Counted from the stretch's first letter, positions 38,401 to 54,260 are shown. The stretch is 64,000 bases of DNA from Psococerastis gibbosa (GCA_963971405.1 CAXART010000009.1:868001-932000); one strand, 5' to 3'. Made by a program: numbers and translations. Notes: generated by a model from the sequence alone, not told the origin.

Positions 38401-41099
38401 TTGTCGAATGAATTTTTTGTAGCTACATTTACACCGATGAACACGCTGGAGCAATTGCCTAATGTTAGATACAGTACAATGAGCCAAAATAAGCAAAATA
38501 AAGACACCTATATCTTTTTAAATCCTTTAAAAAAATAAAATAAGTAAATAGCTATTTTTCTTATTCTTGTCGAATGAATTTTTTTTAGCTACATTTACAC
38601 CGATGAACACGCAGGAGCAATTGCTCAATGTTAATTACAATACAATGAGCCAAAATAAGCCAAATTAAGACACCCGTGTCATATCAAGACCTTTAAAAAA
38701 AATAAAATAAGTATTTAGCTAATTTTCTTATTCTTGTCGAATGAATTTTTTTTAGCAACATTTAAACCGATGTACACGCAGGAGCAATTGTTTAATATCA
38801 AGTGCGATACAATGAGCCAAAATAAGCAAAATTAAGACACCTACATCTTTTAGAAACCTTTAAAAAAATAAAATAAGTAAATAGCTATTTTTCTTATTCT
38901 TGTCGAATGAATTTTTTTTAGCTACATTTACAACGATGAACACGCAGAAGCAATTGCTCAATGTTAATTACAATACAATGAGCCAAAATAAGCCAAATTT
39001 AGACACCCGTGTCATATCAAGACCTTTAAAAAAAAAAATAAGTATATAGCTATTTTTCTTATTCTTGTCGAATGAATTTTTTGTAGCTACATTTACACCG
39101 ATGAACACGCTGGAGCAATTGCCTAATGTTAGATACAGTACAATGAGCCAAAATAAGCAAAATAAAGACACCTATATCTTTTTAAAACCTTTAAAAAAAT
39201 AAAATAAGTAAATAGCTATTTTTCTTATTCTTGTCGAATGAATTTTTTTTAGCTACATTTACACCGATGAACACGCAGGAGCAATTGCTCAATGTTAATT
39301 ACAATACAATAAGCCAAAATAAGCCAAATTAAGACACCCGTGTCATATCAAGACCTTTAAAAAAAATAAAATAAGTATTTAGCTAATTTTCTTATTCTTG
39401 TCGAATGAATTTTTTTTAGCAACATTTAAACCGATGTACACGCAGGAGCAATTGTTTAATATCAAGTGCGATACAATGAGCCAAAATAAGCAAAATTAAG
39501 ACACCTACATCTTTTAGAAACCTTTAAAAAAATAAAATAAGTAAATAGCTATTTTTCTTATTCTTGTCGAATGAATTTTTTTTAGCTACATTTACAACGA
39601 TGAACACGCAGAAGCAATTGCTCAATGTTAATTACAATACAATGAGCCAAAATAAGCCAAATTTAGACACCCGTGTCATATCAAGACCTTTAAAAAAATA
39701 AAATAAGTATATAGCTAATTTTCTTATTCTTGTCGAATGAATTTTTTTTAGCTACATTTACACCGATGAACACGCAGGAGCAATAGCTCATTGTTAAGTA
39801 CAATACAGTGAGCCAAAATAGGCAAAATTAAGACACCTATATCTTTTTAAAACCTTTAAAAAAAATAAAATAAGTAAATAGCTATTTTTCTTATTCTTGT
39901 CTAATGAATTTTTTTTAGCTACATTTACACCGATGGACACGCAGGAACAATTGCTCAATGTTGAGTACAATACAATGAGCCAAAATAAGCCAAACTAAGA
40001 CACCCGTGTCATATCAAGACCTTTAAAAAAAATAAAATAAGTATATAGCTATTTTTCGTATTCTTGTCGAATGAATTTTTTGTAGCTACATTTACACCGA
40101 TGTACACGCAGGAGCAAGTGTCCAATGTTAGATACAGTACAATGAGCCAAAATAAGCAAAATTAAGACACCTATATCTTTTAAAGACCTTTAAAAAAAAT
40201 AAAATAAGTAAATAGCTATTTTTCTTATTCTTGTCGAATGAATTTTTTGTAGCTACATTTACACCGATGAACACGCTGGAGCAATTGCCTAATGTTAGAT
40301 ACAGTACAATGAGCCAAAATAAGCAAAATAAAGACACCCATATCTTTTTAAATCCTTTAAAAAAATAAAATAAGTAAATAGCTATTTTTCTTATTCTTGT
40401 CGAATGAATTTTTTTTAGCTACATTTACACCGATGAACACGCAGGAGCAATTGCTCAATGTTAATTACAATACAATGAGCCAAAATAAGCCAAATTAAGA
40501 CACCCGTGTCATATCAAGACCTTTAAAAAAAATAAAATAAGTATTTAGCTAATTTTCTTATTCTTGTCGAATGAATTTTTTTTAGCAACATTTAAACCGA
40601 TGTACACGCAGGAGCAATTGTTTAATATCAAGTGCGATACAATGAGCCAAAATAAGCAAAATTAAGACACCTACATCTTTTAGAAACCTTTAAAAAAATA
40701 AAATAAGTAAATAGCTATTTTTCTTATTCTTGTCGAATGAATTTTTTTTAGCTACATTTACAACGATGAACACGCAGAAGCAATTGCTCAATGTTAATTA
40801 CAATACAATGAGCCAAAATAAGCCAAATTTAGACACCCGTGTCATATCAAGACCTTTAAAAAAAATAAAATAAGTATATAGCTAATTTTCTTATTCTTGT
40901 CGAATGAATTTTTTTTAGCTACATTTACACCGATGAACACGCAGGAGCAATAGCTCAATGTTAAGTACAATACAGTGAGCCAAAATAAGCAAAATTTAGA
41001 CACCCAAATCATATCAAGACCTTTAAAAAAAATAATATAAGTAAATAGCTATTTTTTTTATTCTTGTCGAATGAATTTTTTTTAGCAACATTTAAACCG
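35437..41099 (+). repeat. Satellite block 13: 34 monomers, start of younger sub-array
   Basis: Order: a b c' q r s t u v w, l m n o y u' v, w' x n o y/l m n o y u' v, w' x n o y z. New here are w' (GTTAGATACAGTAC after CAAGTGTCCAAT), u' and the y/l chimera at 38936. After w at about 36939 the series jumps to l, m. Confidence 0.88.
38270..40099 (+). repeat. 11-mer HOR unit, first occurrence
   Basis: w' x n o y/l m n o y u' v in 1830 bp. The next w' at 40100 starts another cycle that continues into z instead of y/l. Two further tandem copies of the 11-mer lie at 50599-54260. Confidence 0.88.
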
Positions 41100-44000
41100 A
41101 TGAACACGCAGGAGCAATTGCTCAATGTCACGTACAATACAATGAGCCTAAATAAGCAAAATTAAGACACCTATATCTTTTTAAGACCTTTAAAAAAAAT
41201 AAAATAAGTAAATAGCTATTTTTCTTATTCTTGTCGAATGAATTTTTTTTAGCTACATTTACACCGATGAACACGCAGGAACAATTGCTCAATGTTAAGT
41301 ACAATACAATGAGCCAAAATAAGCAAAATTAAGACACCTATATCTTTTTAAAACCTTTAAAAAAAATAAAATAAGTAATTAGCTATTTTTCTTATTCTTG
41401 TCGAATGAATTTTTTTTAGCTACATTTACACCGATGAACACGCACGAGCAATTGCTCAATGTCAAGTACAATACAATGAGCCTAAATAAGCAAAATTAAG
41501 ACACCTATATCTTTTTAAGACCTTTAAAAAAAATAAAATAAGTAAATAGCTATTTTTCTTATTCTTGTCGAATGAATTTTTTTTAGCTACATTTACACCG
41601 ATGAACACGCAGGAGCAATTGTTCAATATTAAGTACAATACAATGAGCCAAAATAAGCAAAATTAAGACACCCTTATCATATCAAGACCTTTAAAAAAAA
41701 TAAAAAAAGTAAATAGCTATTTTTTTTATTCTTGTCGAATGAATTTTTTTTAGCAACATTTAAACCGACGTACACGCAGGAGCAATTGTTTAATATCAAG
41801 TACGATACAATGAGCCAAAATAAGCAAAACTAAGACACCTACATCTTTTAGAAACCTTTAAAAAAATAAAATAAGTAAATAGCTATTTTTCTTATTCTTG
41901 TCGAATGAATTTTTTTTAGCTACATTTACAACGATGAACACGCAGAAGCAATTGCTCAATGTTAAGTACAATACAATGAGCCAAAATAAGCCAAATTAAG
42001 ACACTTATGTCATATCAAGACCTTTAAAAAAAATAAAATAAGTATTTAGCTAATTTTCTTATTCTTGTCGAATGAATTTTTTTTAGCTACATTTACACCG
42101 ATGAACACGCAGGAGCAATTGTTTAATATCAAGTACGATACCATGAGCCAAAATAAGCAAAATTAAGACACCTATATCTTTTTAAAACCTTTAAAAAAAT
42201 AAAATAAGTAAATAGCTATTTTTCTAATTCTTGTCGAATGAATTTTTTTTAGCTACATTTACACCGATGAACACGCAGGAGCAGTTGCTCAATGTTAATT
42301 ACAATACAATGAGCCAAAATAAGCCAAATTAAGACACCCGTGTCATATCAAGACCTTTAAAAAAAATAAAATAAGTATTTAGCTAATTTTCTTATTCTTG
42401 TCGAATGAATTTTTTTTAGCTACATTTACACCGATGAACACGCAGGAACAATTGCTCAATGTTAAGTACAATACAATGAGCCAAAATAAGCCAAATTAAG
42501 ACACCCGTGTCATATCAAGACCTTTAAAAAAAATAAAATAAGTATATAGCTATTTTTCGTATTCTTGTCGAATGAATTTTTTGTAGCTACATTTACACCG
42601 ATGTACACGCAGGAGCAAGTGTTTAATGTTAAGTACAATACAATGAGCCCAAATAAGCAAAATTAAGACACCTATATCTTTTAAAGACCTTTAAAAAAAA
42701 TAATATAAGTAAATAGCTATTTTTCTTATTCTTGTCGAATGAATTTTTTTTAGCTACATTTACACCGATGAACACGCAGGAACAATTGCTCAATGTTACG
42801 TACAATACAATGAGCCAAATTAAGCAAAATTAAGACACCTATATCTTTTTAAAACCTTCAAAAAAAATAAAATAAGTAAATAGCTATTTTTCTTATTCTT
42901 GTCGAATGAATTTTTTTTAGCTACATTTACACCGATGAACACGCAGGAGCAATTGCTCAATGTTAAGTACAATACAATGAGCCAAAATAAGCAAAATTAA
43001 GACACTCATATCATATCAAGACCTTTAAAAAAAAAAATAAGTATATAGCTATTTTTCTTATTCTTGTCGAATGAATTTTTTGTAGCTACATTTACACCGA
43101 TGAACACGCTGGAGCAATTGCCTAATGTTAGATACAGTACAGTGAGCCAAAATAAGCAAAATAAAGACACCTATATCTTTTTAAAACCTTTAAAAAAATA
43201 AAATAAGTAAATAGCTATTTTTCTTATTCTTGTCGAATGAATTTTTTTTAGCTACATTTACACCGATGAACACGCAGGAGCAATTGCTCAATGTTAACTA
43301 CAATACAATGAGCCAAAATAAGCCAAATTAAGACACCCGTGTCATATCAAGACCTTTAAAAAAAATAAAATAAGTATTTAGCTAATTTTCTTATTCTTGT
43401 CGAATGAATTTTTTTTAGCAACATTTAAACCGATGTACACGCAAGAGCAATTGTTTAATATCAAGTGCGATACAATGAGCCAAAATAAGCAAAATTAAGA
43501 CACCTACATCTTTTAGAAACCTTTAAAAAAATAAAATAAGTATATAGCTAATTTTCTTATTCTTGTCGAATGAATTTTTTTTAGCTACATTTACACCGAT
43601 GAACACGCAGGAGCAATTGCTCAATATTAAGTACAATACAATGAGCCAAAATAAGCAAAATTTAGACACCCAAATCATATCAAGACCTTTAAAAAAAATA
43701 AAATAAGTAAATAGCTATTTTTCTTATTCTTGTCGAATGAATTTTTTTTAGCTACATTTACACCGATGAACACGCAGGAACAATTGCTCAATGTTAAGTA
43801 CAATACAATGAGCCAAAATAAGCAAAATTAAGACACCTATATCTTTTTAAAACCTTTAAAAAAAATAAAACAAGTAATTAGCTATTTTTCTTATTCTTGT
43901 CGAATGAATTTTTTTTAGCTACATTTACACCGATGAACACGCACGAGCAATTGCTCAATGTCAAGTACAATACAATGAGCCTAAGTAAGCAAAATTAAGA

Positions 44001-45766
44001 CACCTATATCTTTTTAAGACCTTTAAAAAAAATAAAATAAGTAAATAGCTATTTATCTTATTCTTGTCGAATGAATTTGTTTTAGCTACATTTACACCGA
44101 TGAACACGCAGGAACAATTGCTCAATGTTAAGTACAATACAATGAGCCAAAATAAGCAAAATTAAGACACCTATATCTTTTTAAAACCTTTAAAAAAAAT
44201 AAAATAAGTAATTAGCTATTTTTCTTATTCCTGTCGAATGAATTTTTTTTAGCTACATTTACACCGATGAACACGCAGGAACAATTGCTCAATGTTAAGT
44301 ACAATACAATGAGGCAAAATAAGCAAAATTAAGACACCTATATCTTTTTAAAACCTTTAAAAAAATAAAATAAGTAAATAGCTATTTTTCCTATTCTTGT
44401 CGAATGAATTTTTTTTAGCTACATTTACACCGATGAACACGCAGGAGCAACTGCTCAATGTTAAGTACAATACAATGAGCCAAAATAAGCCAAATTTAGA
44501 CACCCGTGTCATATCAAGACCTTTAAAAAAATAAAATAAGTATATAGCTAATTTTCTTATTCTTGTCGAATGAATTTTTTTTAGCTACATTTACACCGAT
44601 GAACACGCAGGAGCAATAGCTCATTGTTAAGTACAATACAGTGAGCCAAAATAGGCAAAATTAAGACACCTATATCTTTTTAAAACCTTTAAAAAAAATA
44701 AAATAAGTAAATAGCTATTTTTCTTATTCTTGTCTAATGAATTTTTTTTAGCTACATTTACACCGATGAACACGCAGGAACAATTGCTCAATGTTGAGTA
44801 CAATACAATGAGCCAAAATAAGCCAAACTAAGACACCCGTGTCATATCAAGACCTTTAAAAAAAATAAAATAAGTATATAGCTATTTTTCGTATTCTTGT
44901 CGAATGAATTTTTTGTAGCTACATTTACACCGATGTACACGCAGGAGCAAGTGTCCAATGTTAGATACAGTACAATGAGCCAAAATAAGCAAAATTAAGA
45001 CACCTATATCTTTTAAAGACCTTTAAAAAAAATAAAATAAGTAAATAGCTATTTTTCTTATTCTTGTCGAATGAATTTTTTGTAGCTACATTTACACCGA
45101 TGAACACGCTGGAGCAATTGCCTAATGTTAATTACAATACAATGAGCCAAAATAAGCCAAATTAAGACACCCGTGTCATATCAAGACCTTTAAAAAAAAT
45201 AAAATAAGTATTTAGCTAATTTTCTTATTCTTGTCGAATGAATTTTTTTTAGCAACATTTAAACCGATGTACACGCAGGAGCAATTGTTTAATATCAAGT
45301 GCGATACAATGAGCCAAAATAAGCAAAATTAAGACACCTACATCTTTTAGAAACCTTTAAAAAAATAAAATAAGTAAATAGCTATTTTTCTTATTCTTGT
45401 CGAATGAATTTTTTTTAGCTACATTTACAACGATGAACACGCAGAAGCAATTGCTCAATGTTAATTACAATACAATGAGCCAAAATAAGCCAAATTTAGA
45501 CACCCGTGTCATATCAAGACCTTTAAAAAAAATAAAATAAGTATATAGCTAATTTTCTTATTCTTGTCGAATGAATTTTTTTTAGCTACATTTACACCGA
45601 TGAACACGCAGGAGCAATAGCTCAATGTTAAGTACAATACAGTGAGCCAAAATAAGCAAAATTTAGACACCCAAATCATATCAAGACCTTTAAAAAAAAT
45701 AATATAAGTAAATAGCTATTTTTTTTATTCTTGTCGAATGAATTTTTTTTAGCAACATTTAAACCG
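41100..45766 (+). repeat. Satellite block 14: 28-monomer HOR, 4667 bp
   Basis: Order: a-o, p/a, b, c', q, r, s/y, u', v, w', x/n, o, y, z. Its e monomer starts ACGTACACGC (41768) and its n has GTTAACTAC near 43298. Both variants mark the four a-o copies right of 41 kb. s/y (44433-44598) and x/n (45100-45266) are chimeric monomers left by deletions. Confidence 0.9.
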
Positions 45767-48700
45767 ATGAACACGCAGGAGCAATTGCTCAATGTCACGT
45801 ACAATACAATGAGCCTAAATAAGCAAAATTAAGACACCTATATCTTTTTAAGACCTTTAAAAAAAATAAAATAAGTAAATAGCTATTTTTCTTATTCTTG
45901 TCGAATGAATTTTTTTTAGCTACATTTACACCGATGAACACGCAGGAACAATTGCTCAATGTTAAGTACAATACAATGAGCCAAAATAAGCAAAATTAAG
46001 ACACCTATATCTTTTTAAAACCTTTAAAAAAAATAAAATAAGTAATTAGCTATTTTTCTTATTCTTGTCGAATGAATTTTTTTTAGCTACATTTACACCG
46101 ATGAACACGCACGAGCAATTGCTCAATGTCAAGTACAATACAATGAGCCTAAATAAGCAAAATTAAGACACCTATATCTTTTTAAGACCTTTAAAAAAAA
46201 TAAAATAAGTAAATAGCTATTTTTCTTATTCTTGTCGAATGAATTTTTTTTAGCTACATTTACACCGATGAACACGCAGGAGCAATTGTTCAATGTTAAG
46301 TACAATACAATGAGCCAAAATAAGCAAAATTAAGACACCCTTATCATATCAAGACCTTTAAAAAAAATAAAAAAAGTAAATAGCTATTTTTTTTATTCTT
46401 GTCGAATGAATTTTTTTTAGCAACATTTAAACCGACGTACACGCAGGAGCAATTGTTTAATATCAAGTACGATACAATGAGCCAAAATAAGCAAAACTAA
46501 GACACCTACATCTTTTAGAAACCTTTAAAAAAATAAAATAAGTAAATAGCTATTTTTCTTATTCTTGTCGAATGAATTTTTTTTAGCTACATTTACAACG
46601 ATAAACACGCAGAAGCAATTGCTCAATGTTAAGTACAATACAATGAGCCAAAATAAGCCAAATTAAGACACTTATGTCATATCAAGACCTTTAAAAAAAA
46701 TAAAATAAGTATTTAGCTAATTTTCTTATTCTTGTCGAATGAATTTTTTTTAGCTACATTTACACCGATGAACACGCAGGAGCAATTGTTTAATATCAAG
46801 TACGATACCGTGAGCCAAAATAAGCAAAATTAAGACACCTATATCTTTTTAAAACCTTTAAAAAAATAAAATAAGTAAATAGCTATTTTTCTAATTCTTG
46901 TCGAATGAATTTTTTTTAGCTACATTTACACCGATGAACACGCAGGAGCAGTTGCTCAATGTTAATTACAATACAATGAGCCAAAATAAGCCAAATTAAG
47001 ACACCCGTGTCATATCAAGACCTTTAAAAAAAATAAAATAAGTATTTAGCTAATTTTCTTATTCTTGTCGAATGAATTTTTTTTAGCTACATTTACACCG
47101 ATGAACACGCAGGAACAATTGCTCAATGTTAAGTACAATACAATGAGCCAAAATAAGCCAAATTAAGACACCCGTGTCATATCAAGACCTTTAAAAAAAA
47201 TAAAATAAGTATATAGCTATTTTTCGTATTCTTGTCGAATGAATTTTTTGTAGCTACATTTACACCGATGTACACGCAGGAGCAAGTGTTTAATGTTAAG
47301 TACAATACAATGAGCCTAAATAAGCAAAATTAAGACACCTATATCTTTTAAAGACCTTTAAAAAAAATAATATAAGTAAATAGCTATTTTTCTTATTCTT
47401 GTCGAATGAATTTTTTTTAGCTACATTTACACCGATGAACACGCAGGAACAATTGCTCAATGTTACGTACAATACAATGAGCCAAATTAAGCAAAATTAA
47501 GACACCTATATCTTTTTAAAACCTTCAAAAAAAATAAAATAAGTAAATAGCTATTTTTCTTATTCTTGTCGAATGAATTTTTTTTAGCTACATTTACACC
47601 GATGAACACGCAGGAGCAATTGCTCAATGTTAAGTACAATACAATGAGCCAAAATAAGCAAAATTAAGACACTCATATCATATCAAGACCTTTAAAAAAA
47701 AAAATAAGTATATAGCTATTTTTCTTATTCTTGTCGAATGAATTTTTTGTAGCTACATTTACACCGATGAACACGCTGGAGCAATTGCCTAATGTTAGAT
47801 ACAGTACAGTGAGCCAAAATAAGCAAAATAAAGACACCTATATCTTTTTAAAACCTTTAAAAAAATAAAATAAGTAAATAGCTATTTTTCTTATTCTTGT
47901 CGAATGAATTTTTTTTAGCTACATTTACACCGATGAACACGCAGGAGCAATTGCTCAATGTTAACTACAATACAATGAGCCAAAATAAGCCAAATTAAGA
48001 CACCCGTGTCATATCAAGACCTTAAAAAAAAATAAAATAAGTATTTAGCTAATTTTCTTATTCTTGTCGAATGAATTTTTTTTAGCAACATTTAAACCGA
48101 TGTACACGCAGGAGCAATTGTTTAATATCAAGTGCGATACAATGAGCCAAAATAAGCAAAATTAAGACACCTACATCTTTTAGAAACCTTTAAAAAAATA
48201 AAATAAGTATATAGCTAATTTTCTTATTCTTGTCGAATGAATTTTTTTTAGCTACATTTACACCGATGAACACGCAGGAGCAATTGCTCAATATTAAGTA
48301 CAATACAATGAGCCAAAATAAGCAAAATTTAGACACCCAAATCATATCAAGACCTTTAAAAAAAATAAAATAAGTAAATAGCTATTTTTCTTATTCTTGT
48401 CGAATGAATTTTTTTTAGCTACATTTACACCGATGAACACGCAGGAACAATTGCTCAATGTTAAGTACAATACAATGAGCCAAAATAAGCAAAATTAAGA
48501 CACCTATATCTTTTTAAAACCTTTAAAAAAAATAAAACAAGTAATTAGCTATTTTTCTTATTCTTGTCGAATGAATTTTTTTTAGCTACATTTACATCGA
48601 TGAACACGCACGAGCAATTGCTCAATGTCAAGTACAATACAATGAGCCAAAATAAGCCAAATTAAGACACCCGCGTCATATCAAGACCTTTAAAAAAAAT

Positions 48701-50598
48701 AAAATAAGTATATAGCTATTTTTCGTATTCTTGTCGAATGAATTTTTTGTAGCTACATTTACACCGATGTACACGCAGGAGCAAGTGGTCAATGTTAAGT
48801 ACAATACAATGAGCCTAAATAAGCCAAATTAAGACACCTATATCTTTTTAAGACCTTTAAAAAAAATAAAATAAGTAAATAGCTATTTTTCTTATTCCTG
48901 TCGAATGAATTTTTTTTAGCTACATTTACAACGACGAACACGCAGGAACAATAGCTCATTGTTAAGTACAATACAGTGAGCCAAAATAGGCAAAATTAAG
49001 ACACCTATATCTTTTTAAAACCTTTAAAAAAAATAAAATAAGTAAATAGCTATTTTTCTTATTCTTGTCTAATGAATTTTTTTTAGCTACATTTACACCG
49101 ATGAACACGCAGGAACAATTGCTCAATGTTGAGTACAATACAATGAGCCAAAATAAGCCAAACTAAGACACCCGTGTCATATCAAGACCTTTAAAAAAAA
49201 TAAAATAAGTATATAGCTATTTTTCGTATTCTTGTCGAATGAATTTTTTGTAGCTACATTTACACCGATGTACACGCAGGAGCAAGTGTCCAATGTTAAG
49301 TACAATACAATGAGCCTAAATAAGCAAAATTAAGACACCTATATCTTTTAAAGACCTTTAAAAAAAATAAAATAAGTAAATAGCTATTTTTCTTATTCTT
49401 GTCGAATGAATTTTTTTTAGCTACATTTACACCGATGAACACGCAGGAGCAATTGTTCAATGTTAAGTACAATACAATGAGCCAAAATAAGCAAAATTAA
49501 GACACTCATATCATATCAAGACCTTTAAAAAAAAAAATAAGTATATAGCTATTTTTCTTATTCTTGTCGAATGAATTTTTTGTAGCTACATTTACACCGA
49601 TGAACACGCTGGAGCAATTGCCTAATGTTAGATACAGTACAATGAGCCAAAATAAGCAAAATAAAGACACCTATATCTTTTTAAAACCTTTAAAAAAATA
49701 AAATAAGTAAATAGCTATTTTTCTTATTCTTGTCGAATGAATTTTTTTTAGCTACATTTACACCGATGAACACGCAGGAGCAATTGCTCAATGTTAATTA
49801 CAATACAATAAGCCAAAATAAGCCAAATTAAGACACCCGTGTCATATCAAGACCTTTAAAAAAAATAAAATAAGTATTTAGCTAATTTTCTTATTCTTGT
49901 CGAATGAATTTTTTTTAGCAACATTTAAACCGATGTACACGCAGGAGCAATTGTTTAATATCAAGTGCGATACAATGAGCCAAAATAAGCAAAATTAAGA
50001 CACCTACATCTTTTAGAAACCTTTAAAAAAATAAAATAAGTAAATAGCTATTTTTCTTATTCTTGTCGAATGAATTTTTTTTAGCTACATTTACAACGAT
50101 GAACACGCAGAAGCAATTGCTCAATGTTAATTACGATACAATGAGCCAAAATAAGCCAAATTTAGACACCCGTGTCATATCAAGACCTTTAAAAAAATAA
50201 AATAAGTATATAGCTAATTTTCTTATTCTTGTCGAATGAATTTTTTTTAGCTACATTTACACCGATGAACACGCAGGAGTAATAGCTCATTGTTAAGTAC
50301 AATACAGTGAGCCAAAATAGGCAAAATTAAGACACCTATATCTTTTTAAAACCTTTAAAAAAAATAAAATAAGTAAATAGCTATTTTTCTTATTCTTGTC
50401 TAATGAATTTTTTTTAGCTACATTTACACCGATGAACACGCAGGAACAATTGCTCAATGTTGAGTACAATACAATGAGCCAAAATAAGCCAAACTAAGAC
50501 ACCCGTGTCATATCAAGACCTTTAAAAAAAATAAAATAAGTATATAGCTATTTTTCGTATTCTTGTCGAATGAATTTTTTGTAGCTACATTTACACCG

Positions 50599-52429
50599 AT
50601 GTACACGCAGGAGCAAGTGTCCAATGTTAGATACAGTACAATGAGCCAAAATAAGCAAAATTAAGACACCTATATCTTTTAAAGACCTTTAAAAAAAATA
50701 AAATAAGTAAATAGCTATTTTTCTTATTCTTGTCGAATGAATTTTTTGTAGCTACATTTACACCGATGAACACGCTGGAGCAATTGCCTAATGTTAGATA
50801 CAGTACAATGAGCCAAAATAAGCAAAATAAAGACACCTATATCTTTTTAAATCCTTTAAAAAAATAAAATAAGTAAATAGCTATTTTTCTTATTCTTGTC
50901 GAATGAATTTTTTTTAGCTACATTTACACCGATGAACACGCAGGAGCAATTGCTCAATGTTAATTACAATACAATGAGCCAAAATAAGCCAAATTAAGAC
51001 ACCCGTGTCATATCAAGACCTTTAAAAAAAATAAAATAAGTATTTAGCTAATTTTCTTATTCTTGTCGAATGAATTTTTTTTAGCAACATTTAAACCGAT
51101 GTACACGCAGGAGCAATTGTTTAATATCAAGTGCGATACAATGAGCCAAAATAAGCAAAATTAAGACACCTACATCTTTTAGAAACCTTTAAAAAAATAA
51201 AATAAGTAAATAGCTATTTTTCTTATTCTTGTCGAATGAATTTTTTTTAGCTACATTTACAACGATGAACACGCAGAAGCAATTGCTCAATGTTAATTAC
51301 AATACAATGAGCCAAAATAAGCCAAATTTAGACACCCGTGTCATATCAAGACCTTTAAAAAAAAAAATAAGTATATAGCTATTTTTCTTATTCTTGTCGA
51401 ATGAATTTTTTCGTAGCTACATTTACACCGATGAACACGCTGGAGCAATTGCCTAATGTTAGATACAGTACAATGAGCCAAAATAAGCAAAATAAAGACA
51501 CCTATATCTTTTTAAAACCTTTAAAAAAATAAAATAAGTAAATAGCTATTTTTCTTATTCTTGTCGAATGAATTTTTTTTAGCTACATTTACACCGATGA
51601 ACACGCAGGAGCAATTGCTCAATGTTAACTACAATACAATAAGCCAAAATAAGCCAAATTAAGACACCCGTGTCATATCAAGACCTTTAAAAAAAATAAA
51701 ATAAGTATTTAGCTAATTTTCTTATTCTTGTCGAATGAATTTTTTTTAGCAACATTTAAACCGATGTACACGCAGGAGCAATTGTTTAATATCAAGTGCG
51801 ATACAATGAGCCAAAATAAGCAAAATTAAGACACCTACATCTTTTAGAAACCTTTAAAAAAATAAAATAAGTAAATAGCTATTTTTCTTATTCTTGTCGA
51901 ATGAATTTTTTTTAGCTACATTTACAACGATGAACACGCAGAAGCAATTGCTCAATGTTAATTACAATACAATGAGCCAAAATAAGCCAAATTTAGACAC
52001 CCGTGTCATATCAAGACCTTTAAAAAAATAAAATAAGTATATAGCTAATTTTCTTATTCTTGTCGAATGAATTTTTTTTAGCTACATTTACACCGATGAA
52101 CACGCAGGAGCAATAGCTCATTGTTAAGTACAATACAGTGAGCCAAAATAGGCAAAATTAAGACACCTATATCTTTTTAAAACCTTTAAAAAAAATAAAA
52201 TAAGTAAATAGCTATTTTTCTTATTCTTGTCTAATGAATTTTTTTTAGCTACATTTACACCGATGAACACGCAGGAACAATTGCTCAATGTTGAGTACAA
52301 TACAATGAGCCAAAATAAGCCAAACTAAGACACCCGTGTCATATCAAGACCTTTAAAAAAAATAAAATAAGTATATAGCTAATTTTCTTATTCTTGTCGA
52401 ATGAATTTTTTTTAGCAACATTTAAACCG
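50599..52429 (+). repeat. 11-mer HOR unit, tandem copy A
   Basis: w' x n o y/l m n o y u' v in 1831 bp. It is one base longer than 38270-40099 because of an extra C in TTTTTTCGTAG at 51412. The next unit shares that base. Confidence 0.9.
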
Positions 52430-54260
52430 ATGTACACGCAGGAGCAATTGTTTAATATCAAGTGCGATACAATGAGCCAAAATAAGCAAAATTAAGACAC
52501 CTATATCTTTTAAAGACCTTTAAAAAAAATAAAATAAGTAAATAGCTATTTTTCTTATTCTTGTCGAATGAATTTTTTGTAGCTACATTTACACCGATGA
52601 ACACGCTGGAGCAATTGCCTAATGTTAGATACAGTACAATGAGCCAAAATAAGCAAAATAAAGACACCTATATCTTTTTAAATCCTTTAAAAAAATAAAA
52701 TAAGTAAATAGCTATTTTTCTTATTCTTGTCGAATGAATTTTTTTTAGCTACATTTACACCGATGAACACGCAGGAGCAATTGCTCAATGTTAATTACAA
52801 TACAATGAGCCAAAATAAGCCAAATTAAGACACCCGTGTCATATCAAGACCTTTAAAAAAAATAAAATAAGTATTTAGCTAATTTTCTTATTCTTGTCGA
52901 ATGAATTTTTTTTAGCAACATTTAAACCGATGTACACGCAGGAGCAATTGTTTAATATCAAGTGCGATACAATGAGCCAAAATAAGCAAAATTAAGACAC
53001 CTACATCTTTTAGAAACCTTTAAAAAAATAAAATAAGTAAATAGCTATTTTTCTTATTCTTGTCGAATGAATTTTTTTTAGCTACATTTACAACGATGAA
53101 CACGCAGAAGCAATTGCTCAATGTTAATTACAATACAATGAGCCAAAATAAGCCAAATTTAGACACCCGTGTCATATCAAGACCTTTAAAAAAAAAAATA
53201 AGTATATAGCTATTTTTCTTATTCTTGTCGAATGAATTTTTTCGTAGCTACATTTACACCGATGAACACGCTGGAGCAATTGCCTAATGTTAGATACAGT
53301 ACAATGAGCCAAAATAAGCAAAATAAAGACACCTATATCTTTTTAAAACCTTTAAAAAAATAAAATAAGTAAATAGCTATTTTTCTTATTCTTGTCGAAT
53401 GAATTTTTTTTAGCTACATTTACACCGATGAACACGCAGGAGCAATTGCTCAATGTTAATTACAATACAATAAGCCAAAATAAGCCAAATTAAGACACCC
53501 GTGTCATATCAAGACCTTTAAAAAAAATAAAATAAGTATTTAGCTAATTTTCTTATTCTTGTCGAATGAATTTTTTTTAGCAACATTTAAACCGATGTAC
53601 ACGCAGGAGCAATTGTTTAATATCAAGTGCGATACAATGAGCCAAAATAAGCAAAATTAAGACACCTACATCTTTTAGAAACCTTTAAAAAAATAAAATA
53701 AGTAAATAGCTATTTTTCTTATTCTTGTCGAATGAATTTTTTTTAGCTACATTTACAACGATGAACACGCAGAAGCAATTGCTCAATGTTAATTACAATA
53801 CAATGAGCCAAAATAAGCCAAATTTAGACACCCGTGTCATATCAAGACCTTTAAAAAAATAAAATAAGTATATAGCTAATTTTCTTATTCTTGTCGAATG
53901 AATTTTTTTTAGCTACATTTACACCGATGAACACGCAGGAGCAATAGCTCATTGTTAAGTACAATACAGTGAGCCAAAATAGGCAAAATTAAGACACCTA
54001 TATCTTTTTAAAACCTTTAAAAAAAATAAAATAAGTAAATAGCTATTTTTCTTATTCTTGTCTAATGAATTTTTTTTAGCTACATTTACACCGATGAACA
54101 CGCAGGAACAATTGCTCAATGTTGAGTACAATACAATGAGCCAAAATAAGCCAAACTAAGACACCCGTGTCATATCAAGACCTTTAAAAAAAATAAAATA
54201 AGTATATAGCTATTTTTCGTATTCTTGTCGAATGAATTTTTTGTAGCTACATTTACACCG
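52430..54260 (+). repeat. 11-mer HOR unit, tandem copy B
   Basis: 1831 bp. Its first monomer is an o/w chimera (GTGCGATAC start, CTTTTAAAGACC end) in place of w'. The extra C is at 53243, exactly 1831 bp from that of copy A. Confidence 0.9.
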
